NCBI GenBank assembly: GCA_017993235.1
Contig: JAGONC010000027.1
Coordinates: forward strand, 1 to 44,248
Direction: 5' to 3'
Length of the DNA stretch: 44,248 nt
DNA from: Lentimicrobiaceae bacterium
Lineage (GTDB): Bacteria > Bacteroidota > Bacteroidia > Bacteroidales > JAGONC01
A program made the position numbers and the translations under genes. Below, piece after piece: positions 7,270 to 15,081 of this stretch (positions are counted from its first letter, which is position 1; each line of letters begins with the position of its first letter). The notes beneath the pieces are model-generated. The model did no database searches, was not told the DNA's origin, and saw only the letters and a list, made by a program, of their open reading frames with translations.

Positions 7270-8526
7270 ATGAAATCAGTTAATGCCATCTTTTGTGCAT
7301 TGATCTTTTATTTCTGTTTCGTGAGTTGTACCAAGGATAATGATGATTCCAACGGGGATAGCAACAAATTTCCTTTCTATTCCGAAGATTTCACTTTACC
7401 TCAATCGCAAAGTGCAAAACAACTCTCCGATTACATGACCGCAAAACACCTGGATTACCATCAGTTCGGATGGAATATCTGTGCAAGCATGACCGATGCT
7501 CAAAACAATACGTTAGCATTCTTCTTCGGCATTGAATATGTCAAGGATGTCGGGTACAGAGGCGGCGTTGGTTTTAGCGATTCGGAGGATGGATTCAAAT
7601 GGTCAGGATTCACCACCACCGACCTCGAGACCACAACCAATCCCTGGAGTGCGAAACTGACCTCATCTGATTTGCCCGGAATGTTTGTAAAGATGGAACT
7701 TACCTCTGGGCTGATGGGTTCAGCTGACGCCGTGATAACCCTTACTGCTGACGTTATTGACCTGTACGGTAAGAATCTCAAGGTGGATGTACGGTTACGC
7801 GATCCCTATGGAGCAATAAATCAAGGATACGGAACAACATCAATGTATCCGCATTATTTAACAGAAGCCCAAAGAACAGCGATCATGGCCCTGCCCGAAA
7901 AAACAATCGGAGCGTATCTAATCGCCACTAGAGATCCGATGGATTACCAGGGAGCGTATTACTACGCCCTGCCATTGATGGATGTGGAGCAATTCACCAT
8001 CAATTACGACGATGTGACTCTGGGCGGTACAAGCGGGAAAAGTTGGATGGATTATTTTGTCAAGTCATACAATGAAACATCTATACAAATGCAGTCCGGT
8101 TCCAGGTGGGATTGGATAGCCATCCAGTTACCCGACATCAACACCGCTATCAATGTTCTGAAGATCAGCAGTAGTGTTACCGCGACACTCCCATATGCCC
8201 GGCTCTTCCACACGGATAGTGAAAGGACTAAAAACGGTGCATACAAGGCTGCCCATTCATGGGCGCTCGATGAGATCACAATTGAGCCGGTTCCAGGGTC
8301 AGAGTGGACAAGCCCTTCAGGTCAAAAATATTACATGCAGTTTCGAATCAAACTCGAATCAGCAACAAAACCGGGAGACCTTACGGTTACTACACTTCGC
8401 AACAACCAAACCGTTATATTGCCTGAAGGCTCGAATTATCAGGGACTGGGAACAGTTGAAGGAACCCTGGGAGGTCAGGCTGTCCATGGTCAATGCTGGG
8501 TTGAGGTGCAACCGGTTGGACTATAA
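7270..8526 (+). CDS. lipocalin-like lipoprotein of the CrtC/AttH type
   Basis: A 418-residue lipoprotein; the lipobox is CFVSC with Cys20, followed by an acidic linker (KDNDDSNGDSN) that may favour outer-membrane or surface placement. The remainder is beta-rich. The C-terminal third fits the AttH/CrtC (hydroxyneurosporene synthase-like, predicted secreted hydrolase) pattern: AHSWALDEITIEPVPGSEWTS, QKYYMQFRIKL, NYQGLGTVEGTLGGQAVHGQCWVEV. The enzymatic function of these lipoprotein members is unknown. It stands alone between the IS relic and an intergenic palindrome. Confidence 0.7.
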   Translation: MKSVNAIFCALIFYFCFVSCTKDNDDSNGDSNKFPFYSEDFTLPQSQSAKQLSDYMTAKHLDYHQFGWNICASMTDAQNNTLAFFFGIEYVKDVGYRGGVGFSDSEDGFKWSGFTTTDLETTTNPWSAKLTSSDLPGMFVKMELTSGLMGSADAVITLTADVIDLYGKNLKVDVRLRDPYGAINQGYGTTSMYPHYLTEAQRTAIMALPEKTIGAYLIATRDPMDYQGAYYYALPLMDVEQFTINYDDVTLGGTSGKSWMDYFVKSYNETSIQMQSGSRWDWIAIQLPDINTAINVLKISSSVTATLPYARLFHTDSERTKNGAYKAAHSWALDEITIEPVPGSEWTSPSGQKYYMQFRIKLESATKPGDLTVTTLRNNQTVILPEGSNYQGLGTVEGTLGGQAVHGQCWVEVQPVGL

Positions 8527-8950
8527 ATTCGTTCATTCCAGGGCGTGTTTACAACCGGACTTTTCTCAGAGACTGTTATATGCACGTTCTCCTCTCAGGT
8601 GGAGGTAGATACGGGATAGAAAATGGCTGTTTTGAGGGAATGGTATATTATATTATTTAGGTACTCCCCATTCTTTAGACCACCAAATGCTTTTTCTTAA
8701 TTGAATTTAATGTTACTGTTTGTTGTGTTAATGCTGTTAATATCGGGCAATAACTCGAAGAGTTATTCTCGATATGATGTTGTCCAATTTTTATAACGGA
8801 ATCAATAATACCTATTCTTAAATGATAAAATCTTATTACTAAAGTATTGATTCAAACAATTAATATCATTGAAATATTACGGCACATAACTTTGTGTCGG
8901 CAGGCAGCTGGAAAAAGCAGTAAATCTATCTCATATTTGTTTGGAGGAAA
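8527..8950. other. intergenic region with long imperfect palindrome
   Basis: No gene is seen in 424 bp. The notable structure is at 8749-8767: AATAACTC-GAA-GAGTTATT (perfect 8 bp arms, 3 nt loop), extended outward by ATATCG (8740-8745) and CGATAT (8770-8775). It is followed by only a moderate T-run (CAATTTTTAT), so it could be a terminator for the upstream lipoprotein gene or an operator. TAACTTTG at 8887-8894 matches the -7 promoter motif on the plus strand, but its best TTG is only 15 bp upstream. Confidence 0.5.
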
Positions 8951-9316
8951 TTATGGGGCTGTTTTACATCTGTACAATACCGTATCTCTTGTCACTTCAT
9001 TATAAAAATACTGAAAGTCATTTATAGTAAATGTTCTTATGGGCTTGCCATTACAATCGAACAAGGTGGGAAGCTCAATTCCGTCACATAGTGGGTCTGT
9101 CAGAGCAGTAAAAAAAACAGTTTGTCCATTGTACATTCCCTGAATAAATGAAATTTCGCAAGTGCAATTTTGCAGGGAATTAATGATCTCTTTGACCCAG
9201 GATATTTCCAATGGATTGTCTGAGTCACATGCATTTTGCGTTGATGTATCCTTTTCGTCATTACAACAACTCAGCAAAAGTGTAAATATTACTAAAGGCA
9301 AGAAGCTTTTTCCCAC
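8951..9316 (-). CDS. small lipoprotein, Bacteroidota-specific, unknown function
   Basis: A 121-residue lipoprotein: signal LVIFTLLLSC with the lipid-modified Cys at 17 or 18. Mature sequence: an acidic linker, then EISWVKEIINSLQNCTCEISFIQGMYNGQTVFFTAL. Next comes a cysteine-bearing loop (DPLCDGIELPTLFDCNGK) and a C-terminal helix (INDFQYFYNEV). The layout of a short helix, a 'Y-G-VFF' strand and a Cys pair with D-C-G resembles the small DUF6970-like lipoproteins common in this phylum, but I cannot assign it firmly. It is monocistronic. Confidence 0.7.
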   Translation of the reverse strand: MGKSFLPLVIFTLLLSCCNDEKDTSTQNACDSDNPLEISWVKEIINSLQNCTCEISFIQGMYNGQTVFFTALTDPLCDGIELPTLFDCNGKPIRTFTINDFQYFYNEVTRDTVLYRCKTAP

Positions 9317-9424
9317 GGATTTTAATTTTCCTTAGTGATCACCTAAAATATAAAAAATTGTCGCTGTCAATAGAGCAGACGCCTGATTTAATAAATGGTT
9401 GCCTTGACTGCATAAAACGGACAA

Positions 9425-9660
9425 ACTGACCATCCAATGACGGTTTAAAATGACCATGTGATTACCATTGCAAATTGACCACCCAGATTATTTCTCATTT
9501 TCGTTCGATTTTATCTCTTTTAGACGGTTATACATGTACAAGCCGGGCAGATTGACCACTCTTCATGGGTATCAATCTTATCCCCTAACAAAAAGACTAT
9601 CAATGAAATAAAGTGGTCATCGTTTTTCGGCGAGGTGTGGTAAACTCATCAGCTCTGTCC
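9425..9660 (-). repeat. dispersed repeat copy B (IS21-end-like), overlapping the transporter 3' end
   Basis: This fills the gap between 9317 and 9616 and runs into the next gene. On the minus strand it shows four boxes of the type TGGTCA-TTTG (around 9563, 9485, 9455 and 9430), spaced irregularly. They resemble the multiple terminal repeats of IS21-family ends. 9493-9528 is a perfect inverted copy of 5215-5250. 9570-9660 matches repeat copy A (5074-5164) closely. The last ~13 codons and the stop of the Na/Pi transporter lie in the shared part. Confidence 0.6.
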
Positions 9661-11254
9661 AATTCAGCCGGATGACGGTCATTTTATGCAGGAGCCAGCA
9701 GACCCGGTCGAAGAGGATGGTCATGGTATAAAGGGACTGTCGCTGGTCAGTGTCCAGATCTGCATTTTTTTGGACGAAATCCTGCCGAATCTGTTGGATC
9801 AGTTCACCTCTGTCGGCCGTGATCGAAAGTATGATCTCCAGCCCTGAACGGTCAGGATTTTCGAAGCTCTCGATCGAGGTGTCGAGAATAGTGCGGAGTG
9901 ATTCGATGATCTGGATGGTCAGAGGCTTATCTGACAGGGTCTTTGGTGTAGATAAAGCGGTCACCGAAAACTCCCTCAGGTCAGCCTCGAGTTCATGTAG
10001 TAAAGAAGAGAACTGCCGGATTTCCATCATCTTTTCCTGGATGGTCTTGGAGGTAGGTTGTTTCGCGAGTATGTCAAGGTAATGAGTGATCTGATAATCC
10101 ATCCGGAGAAAACCGTCATGAAGCACGGACTGGTCGATGAAAGGCTTGATTGCACGGTCGGGGCTGATGGGGGTGAGATAGTCAGGCAGCAGGCGCATCA
10201 ACCGCATCTGTTCCCGGGAAACCAGATAGAGCGCAGTTTCCGGTTCGCTGAGGGACAGGTCGTTGATGTACTCTGCTTCTGCAAGTCGATCACCGGCCGT
10301 GACGGGTGACATCCGCTGAAGCAGCTTCTTCAATGGCTCCCTGACTGCTGTCAGCAACAGGGCAGGGAGGAGTTGCATGACCAGGAAGACACAGGCGACC
10401 TGTTGTCCGGGGTCGTCGGTGATCATCGACAAGATATTCCCATGCTTTCCGCCTTCTGTACGGAGATATTCCAGCCACAACAGCAGAACCACTAAAATCA
10501 CTCCGGTAAATTTAAACATACCCTGGTACAGGCAGAGCTGCTTGCCCGACCCTTTGAGCCGAGAGGACAACATCAGGATATTAACGGCCGAGCCCATACC
10601 GGTACCCATCACTACGACCAGCGTTTGGGGCATCGAAAGTATCCCTGCCGATGCCAGGGAAAGGGCCACCACCGTGACCGTTGGTCCCGATTGCGCTGCG
10701 ATAGTTAGGCCGATGCCGGACAAGAAAAGCAGGATAATGGATTCCGATGACATCTTCAGAGCTTCCCTGAACCAGGGCATCGCCTGCAAAGGACCGGATG
10801 CACTTTTAAGTGACAGAATCCCCAGGAAAAGCAATGCAAGACCCAGCAGGAACTGCAGTATAGCCTGATGCCGGATGGTCCGGTCAAGATGAAGAAAAAA
10901 GGCCAGACCGATTAGCCCGATCAGGTAGTAGACCAGGACCTTGATATTCAGGACCACGATGAAAGGTAATATGGCCGTGCCTATGTTGGCCCAGTTGATG
11001 ATCGTGAGCGAACGACCGAAACCAAGCAGACCGGCACCGTAGAAACCGGTGGTGATGAATGCTGATGCCATCGCACTCTGGGTGACAGCCCCAGAAACGA
11101 ATCCTGCCAGGCCACTGAGCAAACGGTTCCGTGTGGCCCGTCCGACCATGCGCCTGAAGCGACTGCCTGTCAATTGCCGCAGGTTCTGGCTGATCATTCT
11201 GAATCCGATGAAAAACAGCCCCAGCCCGCACAAAATCATTCCAATGGTTTCCAT
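9617..11254 (-). CDS. Na/Pi-cotransporter family protein (PNaS) with PhoU-like tail
   Basis: A 545-residue inner-membrane protein predicted to move phosphate (or another anion) with Na+. The two inverted family repeats are clear: GAVTQSAMASAFITTGFYGAG (QS at 59-60) and GLTIAAQSGPTVTVVALSLA (QSGPT near 190), each followed by further hydrophobic segments. About nine membrane helices span residues 1-300. Residues ~330-540 form a soluble, helical PhoU-like domain. The final residues (ELMSLPHLAEKR) are encoded by sequence shared with dispersed repeats elsewhere, so the native C-terminus may have been replaced. The truncated MBL gene lies 17 bp upstream. Confidence 0.92.
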   Translation of the reverse strand: METIGMILCGLGLFFIGFRMISQNLRQLTGSRFRRMVGRATRNRLLSGLAGFVSGAVTQSAMASAFITTGFYGAGLLGFGRSLTIINWANIGTAILPFIVVLNIKVLVYYLIGLIGLAFFLHLDRTIRHQAILQFLLGLALLFLGILSLKSASGPLQAMPWFREALKMSSESIILLFLSGIGLTIAAQSGPTVTVVALSLASAGILSMPQTLVVVMGTGMGSAVNILMLSSRLKGSGKQLCLYQGMFKFTGVILVVLLLWLEYLRTEGGKHGNILSMITDDPGQQVACVFLVMQLLPALLLTAVREPLKKLLQRMSPVTAGDRLAEAEYINDLSLSEPETALYLVSREQMRLMRLLPDYLTPISPDRAIKPFIDQSVLHDGFLRMDYQITHYLDILAKQPTSKTIQEKMMEIRQFSSLLHELEADLREFSVTALSTPKTLSDKPLTIQIIESLRTILDTSIESFENPDRSGLEIILSITADRGELIQQIRQDFVQKNADLDTDQRQSLYTMTILFDRVCWLLHKMTVIRLNWTELMSLPHLAEKR

Positions 11255-11271
11255 ATCAACCTTTGCTGTTC

Positions 11272-11715
11272 CTAATTAATTGAACCAAAAATAAAGAACA
11301 TTAGAATAAGGAAGTACAATCTGGAGAATCCGGTCACTAATTCAATCCGGGTTCTTTTTTCATTTATCCTTCCCCACGTGGTCACGCCTTTCGGCCAAAC
11401 CGTTTTTGACTGTTCAAGTAAAGCATCATCTGCCCTGTGGACAAGGATCCTGGCTCCTGTGAATTCACGGATGTCCTTTGCCGTTCCCGCATGATCAAAA
11501 TGAGAATGACTCAGAATGATCAGGCTTATCTCGGTAGGATCAACCGGTATTTTCGCAAGTGATTTTTTGAAGCGGTTTATTTTCCGGGGCATCCCGGCAT
11601 CGAAGAGGATCACACCTTTATCTTTGATTAAATAACAGGTGGTAGGGCCCAATTTAATTGGATAAACTGAAGGTGACACAGTTACAGGTTTTTTACAATA
11701 AATGGGTTGCTTCAA
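11272..11715 (-). pseudogene. truncated MBL-fold metallo-hydrolase
   Basis: A 147-residue frame with the N-terminal half of a metallo-beta-lactamase-fold hydrolase: CYLIKDKGVILFDAGMP, then the metal motif SHSHFDHAG (His70, His72, Asp74, His75). It stops matching after about residue 120 (TTWGRINEKR), and the last 20 residues are an unrelated hydrophobic tail (LYFLILMFFIFG). The family is usually 210-250 residues and needs a second His, an Asp and a third His, all missing here. It is therefore probably inactive: a gene broken by a deletion next to the transporter. Confidence 0.75.
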
Positions 11716-11966
11716 ATATAATCATTTGATATCATATCGGAGATGCTGGGACATATTAATTCTGTGGTGACGGAACATTATTTGGCCAGCTTAGATATGG
11801 AAAAGACCTTTGAGATCAATAGGAATATTTACTAAAAAAAACGCGCCAGGATTTGAGAAAAGCATCGTTAGAAAAGTTATTTGGCAAGTATTCTTCTCAT
11901 CGAAACTTCCTCTCAGGTGAAAATGTTTCATCCTTTTTTCGGGGGGAATTATACCGACCGGAATTC

Positions 11967-13160
11967 TTAGTTCATCCTGACAACCTGCAACGCACATCCA
12001 TACAATCGGTACTCATCCAACCTGCAATGATTTATCAGTTTTCCCTTGTATGTCATCATGTTGCAGCAATCATCACATAAATTGGCCTGCCCGTCAATTA
12101 TTTCATTCGGCTGTTGAAAATGAATATTCTGTATATAAATCTTTTGAAACAATCTCATGGGATTTTTTAGACTTCCCAGTAAAAAATTCGAAAAAGATCT
12201 ACGGATCTCTTTATCAATAATGGAGAACAGAAACAGTTTCTTACCTGCATTGGAGGAACGGAGGAATGAGTAGTACTTTCTTTTAAAAAGATGAAAGAAC
12301 ACCTGGGTCAGTTCAATCATTTTTGCCCCCATTATGCCATAATGCATGTTTTTTGAGCCAACATTCACCGCAACCAGGTACTTGTTCGTTTCGTATTTTG
12401 TAGAACCATTAAGGTAAGCACAGGGCCTCAATTCAGGGAATTTCGAACTGATTTTCCCAAACATTTCTTCGCTGGTAATGCTGATATTATTATTATCTGT
12501 TTCACTAAATAATAAAGGTGCTTTGATTTGCCGGCCATCGGCAAAGAATAGCAGCCGTTCGTCTGATGGAAGGGCCCGGTAAGCAATGAATGAAATGTGT
12601 GAAACTTTATGGATATTTTTCATGGCCCAACCAGCAATGACCGGGATCTCATCAAGGTTTGATCTGTAAACCGTAACATGAAAACCACACTGGATACCTC
12701 CTTCCCGGTAAAGCATATCAGCATAATATTGCCGTAACCTGTTCAGCTCCTCTTCAGATTTCCCTTCCCATCCGGTACGTTTCTGGAACCTGTCGATATG
12801 AAAACGAACAGATACAAGACCTGCCTTCTTCAGTTCATGAAGAAAATCCGGCGTCAGATTCTCACCATTTGTGGTAAGACTTGGTTTAATCTTTAGATCA
12901 GCCATGTATCGGATCACTTCAGTTAGCCGTGGATAAATCAGTGGCTCTCCCCCGGAGATGGTCATACTGTCGCAATTAGTCAACCTTAAAGTGTCCAGGA
13001 TATCCTGCTGGATATCTCCAAGCTCACGATGGCCTTCCAGCTTACTCCGGTAGCACCCCAGGCATGTCATATTGCATTTATCGGTTATTTCAACCCATCC
13101 CCCCGGATTATCGGTCTTTGACCAGGGGAAACGGTACATGTTCTTTCTGTCGATTTCCAT
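11967..13160 (-). CDS. radical SAM enzyme
   Basis: A 397-residue radical SAM protein. The [4Fe-4S] motif is CNMTCLGC with Cys29, Cys33 and Cys36 (CxxxCxxC), followed by the SAM-binding GGEPL (TISGGEPLIYPRL). The C-terminus holds a second cysteine group (CDDCCNMMTYKG, then NHC and YGCAL), suggesting an auxiliary cluster. The middle contains a basic, hydrophobic segment (MIELTQVFFHLFKRKYYSF), perhaps for membrane contact. The start overlaps the 3' end of the sulfotransferase gene by 53 bp (an alternative start at residue 8 still overlaps), implying translational coupling. The substrate is unknown; partners suggest a lipid. Confidence 0.88.
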   Translation of the reverse strand: MEIDRKNMYRFPWSKTDNPGGWVEITDKCNMTCLGCYRSKLEGHRELGDIQQDILDTLRLTNCDSMTISGGEPLIYPRLTEVIRYMADLKIKPSLTTNGENLTPDFLHELKKAGLVSVRFHIDRFQKRTGWEGKSEEELNRLRQYYADMLYREGGIQCGFHVTVYRSNLDEIPVIAGWAMKNIHKVSHISFIAYRALPSDERLLFFADGRQIKAPLLFSETDNNNISITSEEMFGKISSKFPELRPCAYLNGSTKYETNKYLVAVNVGSKNMHYGIMGAKMIELTQVFFHLFKRKYYSFLRSSNAGKKLFLFSIIDKEIRRSFSNFLLGSLKNPMRLFQKIYIQNIHFQQPNEIIDGQANLCDDCCNMMTYKGKLINHCRLDEYRLYGCALQVVRMN

Positions 13161-14229
13161 GAGCAGATAATTTGATCAGTTCTTCAAAAACATTTTGATA
13201 TCTCGACCTGATTGTTTCCGGGTCAAGACCATCATGATCCAGTGAGTACACCAGACCACTACGGTAAGCTGATGCATTCATGATTTCTTTAAAAAGCTCC
13301 TGTTCTCTCTCCTTATCAAGGATAAACCCAAAATGAGCGTATATGTCATTTATCACCACTTCAGGATGTCCGACAAGGTCCTTGAAATTTATTATCTTAT
13401 AGTATTCATCCTGAAGTTCGCTGAATATTTTCAATGGATAATTGTACCAATAGTTGATTACCTGAAGAACCCGTTCCCGAATTATCCTAACATCCTGGCA
13501 TGCACAGTATATCTTGCTTAATCTTGTCAAAAGTGCAATAGTTGAAGGGATTACCTGTTCCGGTTCCCTGATCAGACAAATGAACCTGATGCCCGGAAAA
13601 GTCTTCTGTAAAGAGTCCATTTTAGAAGTATGAAATGGGCTCTTAGCCACGTAGATCTTTCCATCGCCAAAAACATAAAGATGCTTTTGTATCCCTCTCT
13701 TATAAAATTTCATAATCATTCTTTTCCATCTTTCACCCAGCCTGTCATCAAAATACACCATGTTACGGAAACAGTTCAGTTCCGGGAGCAAATAGACAAA
13801 TGACTGGCTGGCAAAAACAGGCAGAAGCAAAGAATCATCTTCTTCATAGTAAAATAAACCTGTAGGGTGTATCGGGAAATAATCTCTAAAGAGATATTTA
13901 TCTATTTTTTTTAAATATGAATAAAGCTTTGAATGGGGAATGCAGAAATAAGAAGAGACATACAGCACAATGCGTTTTTGAATAATGGAAGGGCATAAAA
14001 TCGCTTCCCAGAGTTTCATGGAAGTAAACCGTCCGTAATCCTTGACCAAAATATTATGAAGGAAGGTAGAACCTGTGCGTGGCACACCAATGATAAAAAC
14101 TGGGGCGTTTATTTTTATCCTATGATAATAGGGGTAAAAAACTTCATCCAGGAGCAGACAAAACCAGTTAATTATTTCAACAAAAGTGAATAGTAAAAAA
14201 AATCCAATAATGAAAAGAATTCTTTTCAA
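13108..14229 (-). CDS. membrane-anchored sulfotransferase family protein
   Basis: A 373-residue sulfotransferase-fold enzyme with an N-terminal hydrophobic anchor (residues 4-28). The PAPS 5'-phosphosulfate loop is well formed (FIIGVPRTGSTFLHNIL, ~45-61). The 3'-phosphate motif follows later (RFICLIREPEQVIPSTIALL). The region around FYYEEDDSLLLPVF matches the lipid/glycan-type 'Sulfotransfer_3' family. The expected reaction is transfer of sulfate from PAPS to a hydroxyl on a lipid or glycan, though some family members use other donors. It is first in a two-gene unit with the radical SAM enzyme and diverges from the SDR gene across 77 bp. Confidence 0.88.
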   Translation of the reverse strand: MKRILFIIGFFLLFTFVEIINWFCLLLDEVFYPYYHRIKINAPVFIIGVPRTGSTFLHNILVKDYGRFTSMKLWEAILCPSIIQKRIVLYVSSYFCIPHSKLYSYLKKIDKYLFRDYFPIHPTGLFYYEEDDSLLLPVFASQSFVYLLPELNCFRNMVYFDDRLGERWKRMIMKFYKRGIQKHLYVFGDGKIYVAKSPFHTSKMDSLQKTFPGIRFICLIREPEQVIPSTIALLTRLSKIYCACQDVRIIRERVLQVINYWYNYPLKIFSELQDEYYKIINFKDLVGHPEVVINDIYAHFGFILDKEREQELFKEIMNASAYRSGLVYSLDHDGLDPETIRSRYQNVFEELIKLSAHGNRQKEHVPFPLVKDR

Positions 14230-14306
14230 TTGAGAGAATTTGTTGACAGTAAACGAAAATAATAAATAATTGCCTCATTTACAAAAATTTTGTCTATATT
14301 TATATA

Positions 14307-15023
14307 ATGAAAAAGGCCATAATCATTGGGGCATCCTCCGGGATAGGTAAGGAACTTGCCAGAATTCTTGCAGCAAACAATTTTAAGATCGGAATTGCTG
14401 GTAGAAGATTGAATCTTTTAAAAGAGCTGGCAATCGAAAAACCTGATTCATTCATAGTAAAATCATTTGATATTTCGGTAGGGGCCAGCATTGTCAAATA
14501 TCTGGAGGAATTTGTAATAGAACTGGGTGGTCTGGATCTGCTGATCATATGTTCAGGTATTGTAATTTCCAACGAAAAATTAGATTTTCAACTGGAAAAG
14601 CTTATGATAGATACTAATGTTTCAGGATTTACAATTATAGCAGACTGGGCTTTTAATTATTTTCAAAACCAGAAGTCCGGCCACTTGGTAGGGGTAAGTT
14701 CTGTTGGTGGATTGCGTGGATGGAGAGATTTCCCGGCCTATAATGCGGGTAAGGCTTACCAGATATGCTATCTGGAAGGATTAAGAAATAAGGCATTCCA
14801 TACGGGTCTGCCTATTGTCATCACAGATATTCGGCCGGGCTATGTGGATACTGATCTGATGACCGGAGTTTATAAAATCTGGATTTCACCGGCGAATAAA
14901 GTTGCCACACAGATCTATCGGGCTATCCGGAACAGGAAAAAAATAGCTTATGTGACCAGGAGGTGGGCGATAATCGCTTTTCTTTTAAAAATAGTTCCAA
15001 ACAGGTTTTATGAAAGAGGGTAA
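14307..15023 (+). CDS. short-chain dehydrogenase/reductase
   Basis: A 238-residue SDR. The Rossmann motif is GASSGIG (Gly8, Gly12, Gly14), the structural Asn is in DTNVSG (Asn104), and the catalytic residues are Ser131/132 (VSSVGG), Tyr145 and Lys149 (AYNAGKAY). RPGYVDTDLM is the usual post-catalytic loop. The Arg after the first strand (AGRR) suggests NADP(H). The C-terminus is basic and hydrophobic (RRWAIIAFLLKIVPNRFY), like membrane-associated lipid reductases, e.g. 3-ketosphinganine-reductase-type SDRs. It heads the plus-strand unit; the next gene has its own promoter. Confidence 0.93.
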   Translation: MKKAIIIGASSGIGKELARILAANNFKIGIAGRRLNLLKELAIEKPDSFIVKSFDISVGASIVKYLEEFVIELGGLDLLIICSGIVISNEKLDFQLEKLMIDTNVSGFTIIADWAFNYFQNQKSGHLVGVSSVGGLRGWRDFPAYNAGKAYQICYLEGLRNKAFHTGLPIVITDIRPGYVDTDLMTGVYKIWISPANKVATQIYRAIRNRKKIAYVTRRWAIIAFLLKIVPNRFYERG

Positions 15024-15031
15024 AGCGATAC

Positions 15032-15062
15032 TTGATTTCTTCATGGCCGTGACTTATCTTTG
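15032..15062 (+). promoter_or_regulatory. Bacteroidota-type promoter for the acyltransferase-kinase-prenyltransferase unit
   Basis: TTG at 15032-15034, a 20 bp spacer, and TATCTTTG at 15055-15062 match the -33/-7 consensus (TTTG-N19-20-TAnnTTTG). It lies 19 bp before the acyltransferase start and just after the SDR stop, so the downstream three genes can be transcribed independently of the SDR. Confidence 0.65.
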
Positions 15063-15081
15063 CTAGTATAACCTCAAGAAT

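Noticed and set aside
10377..10868. 163-codon plus-strand frame opposite the Na/Pi transporter
   Set aside because: Ser/Arg/Pro-rich shadow of the transporter's second repeat; no domain.
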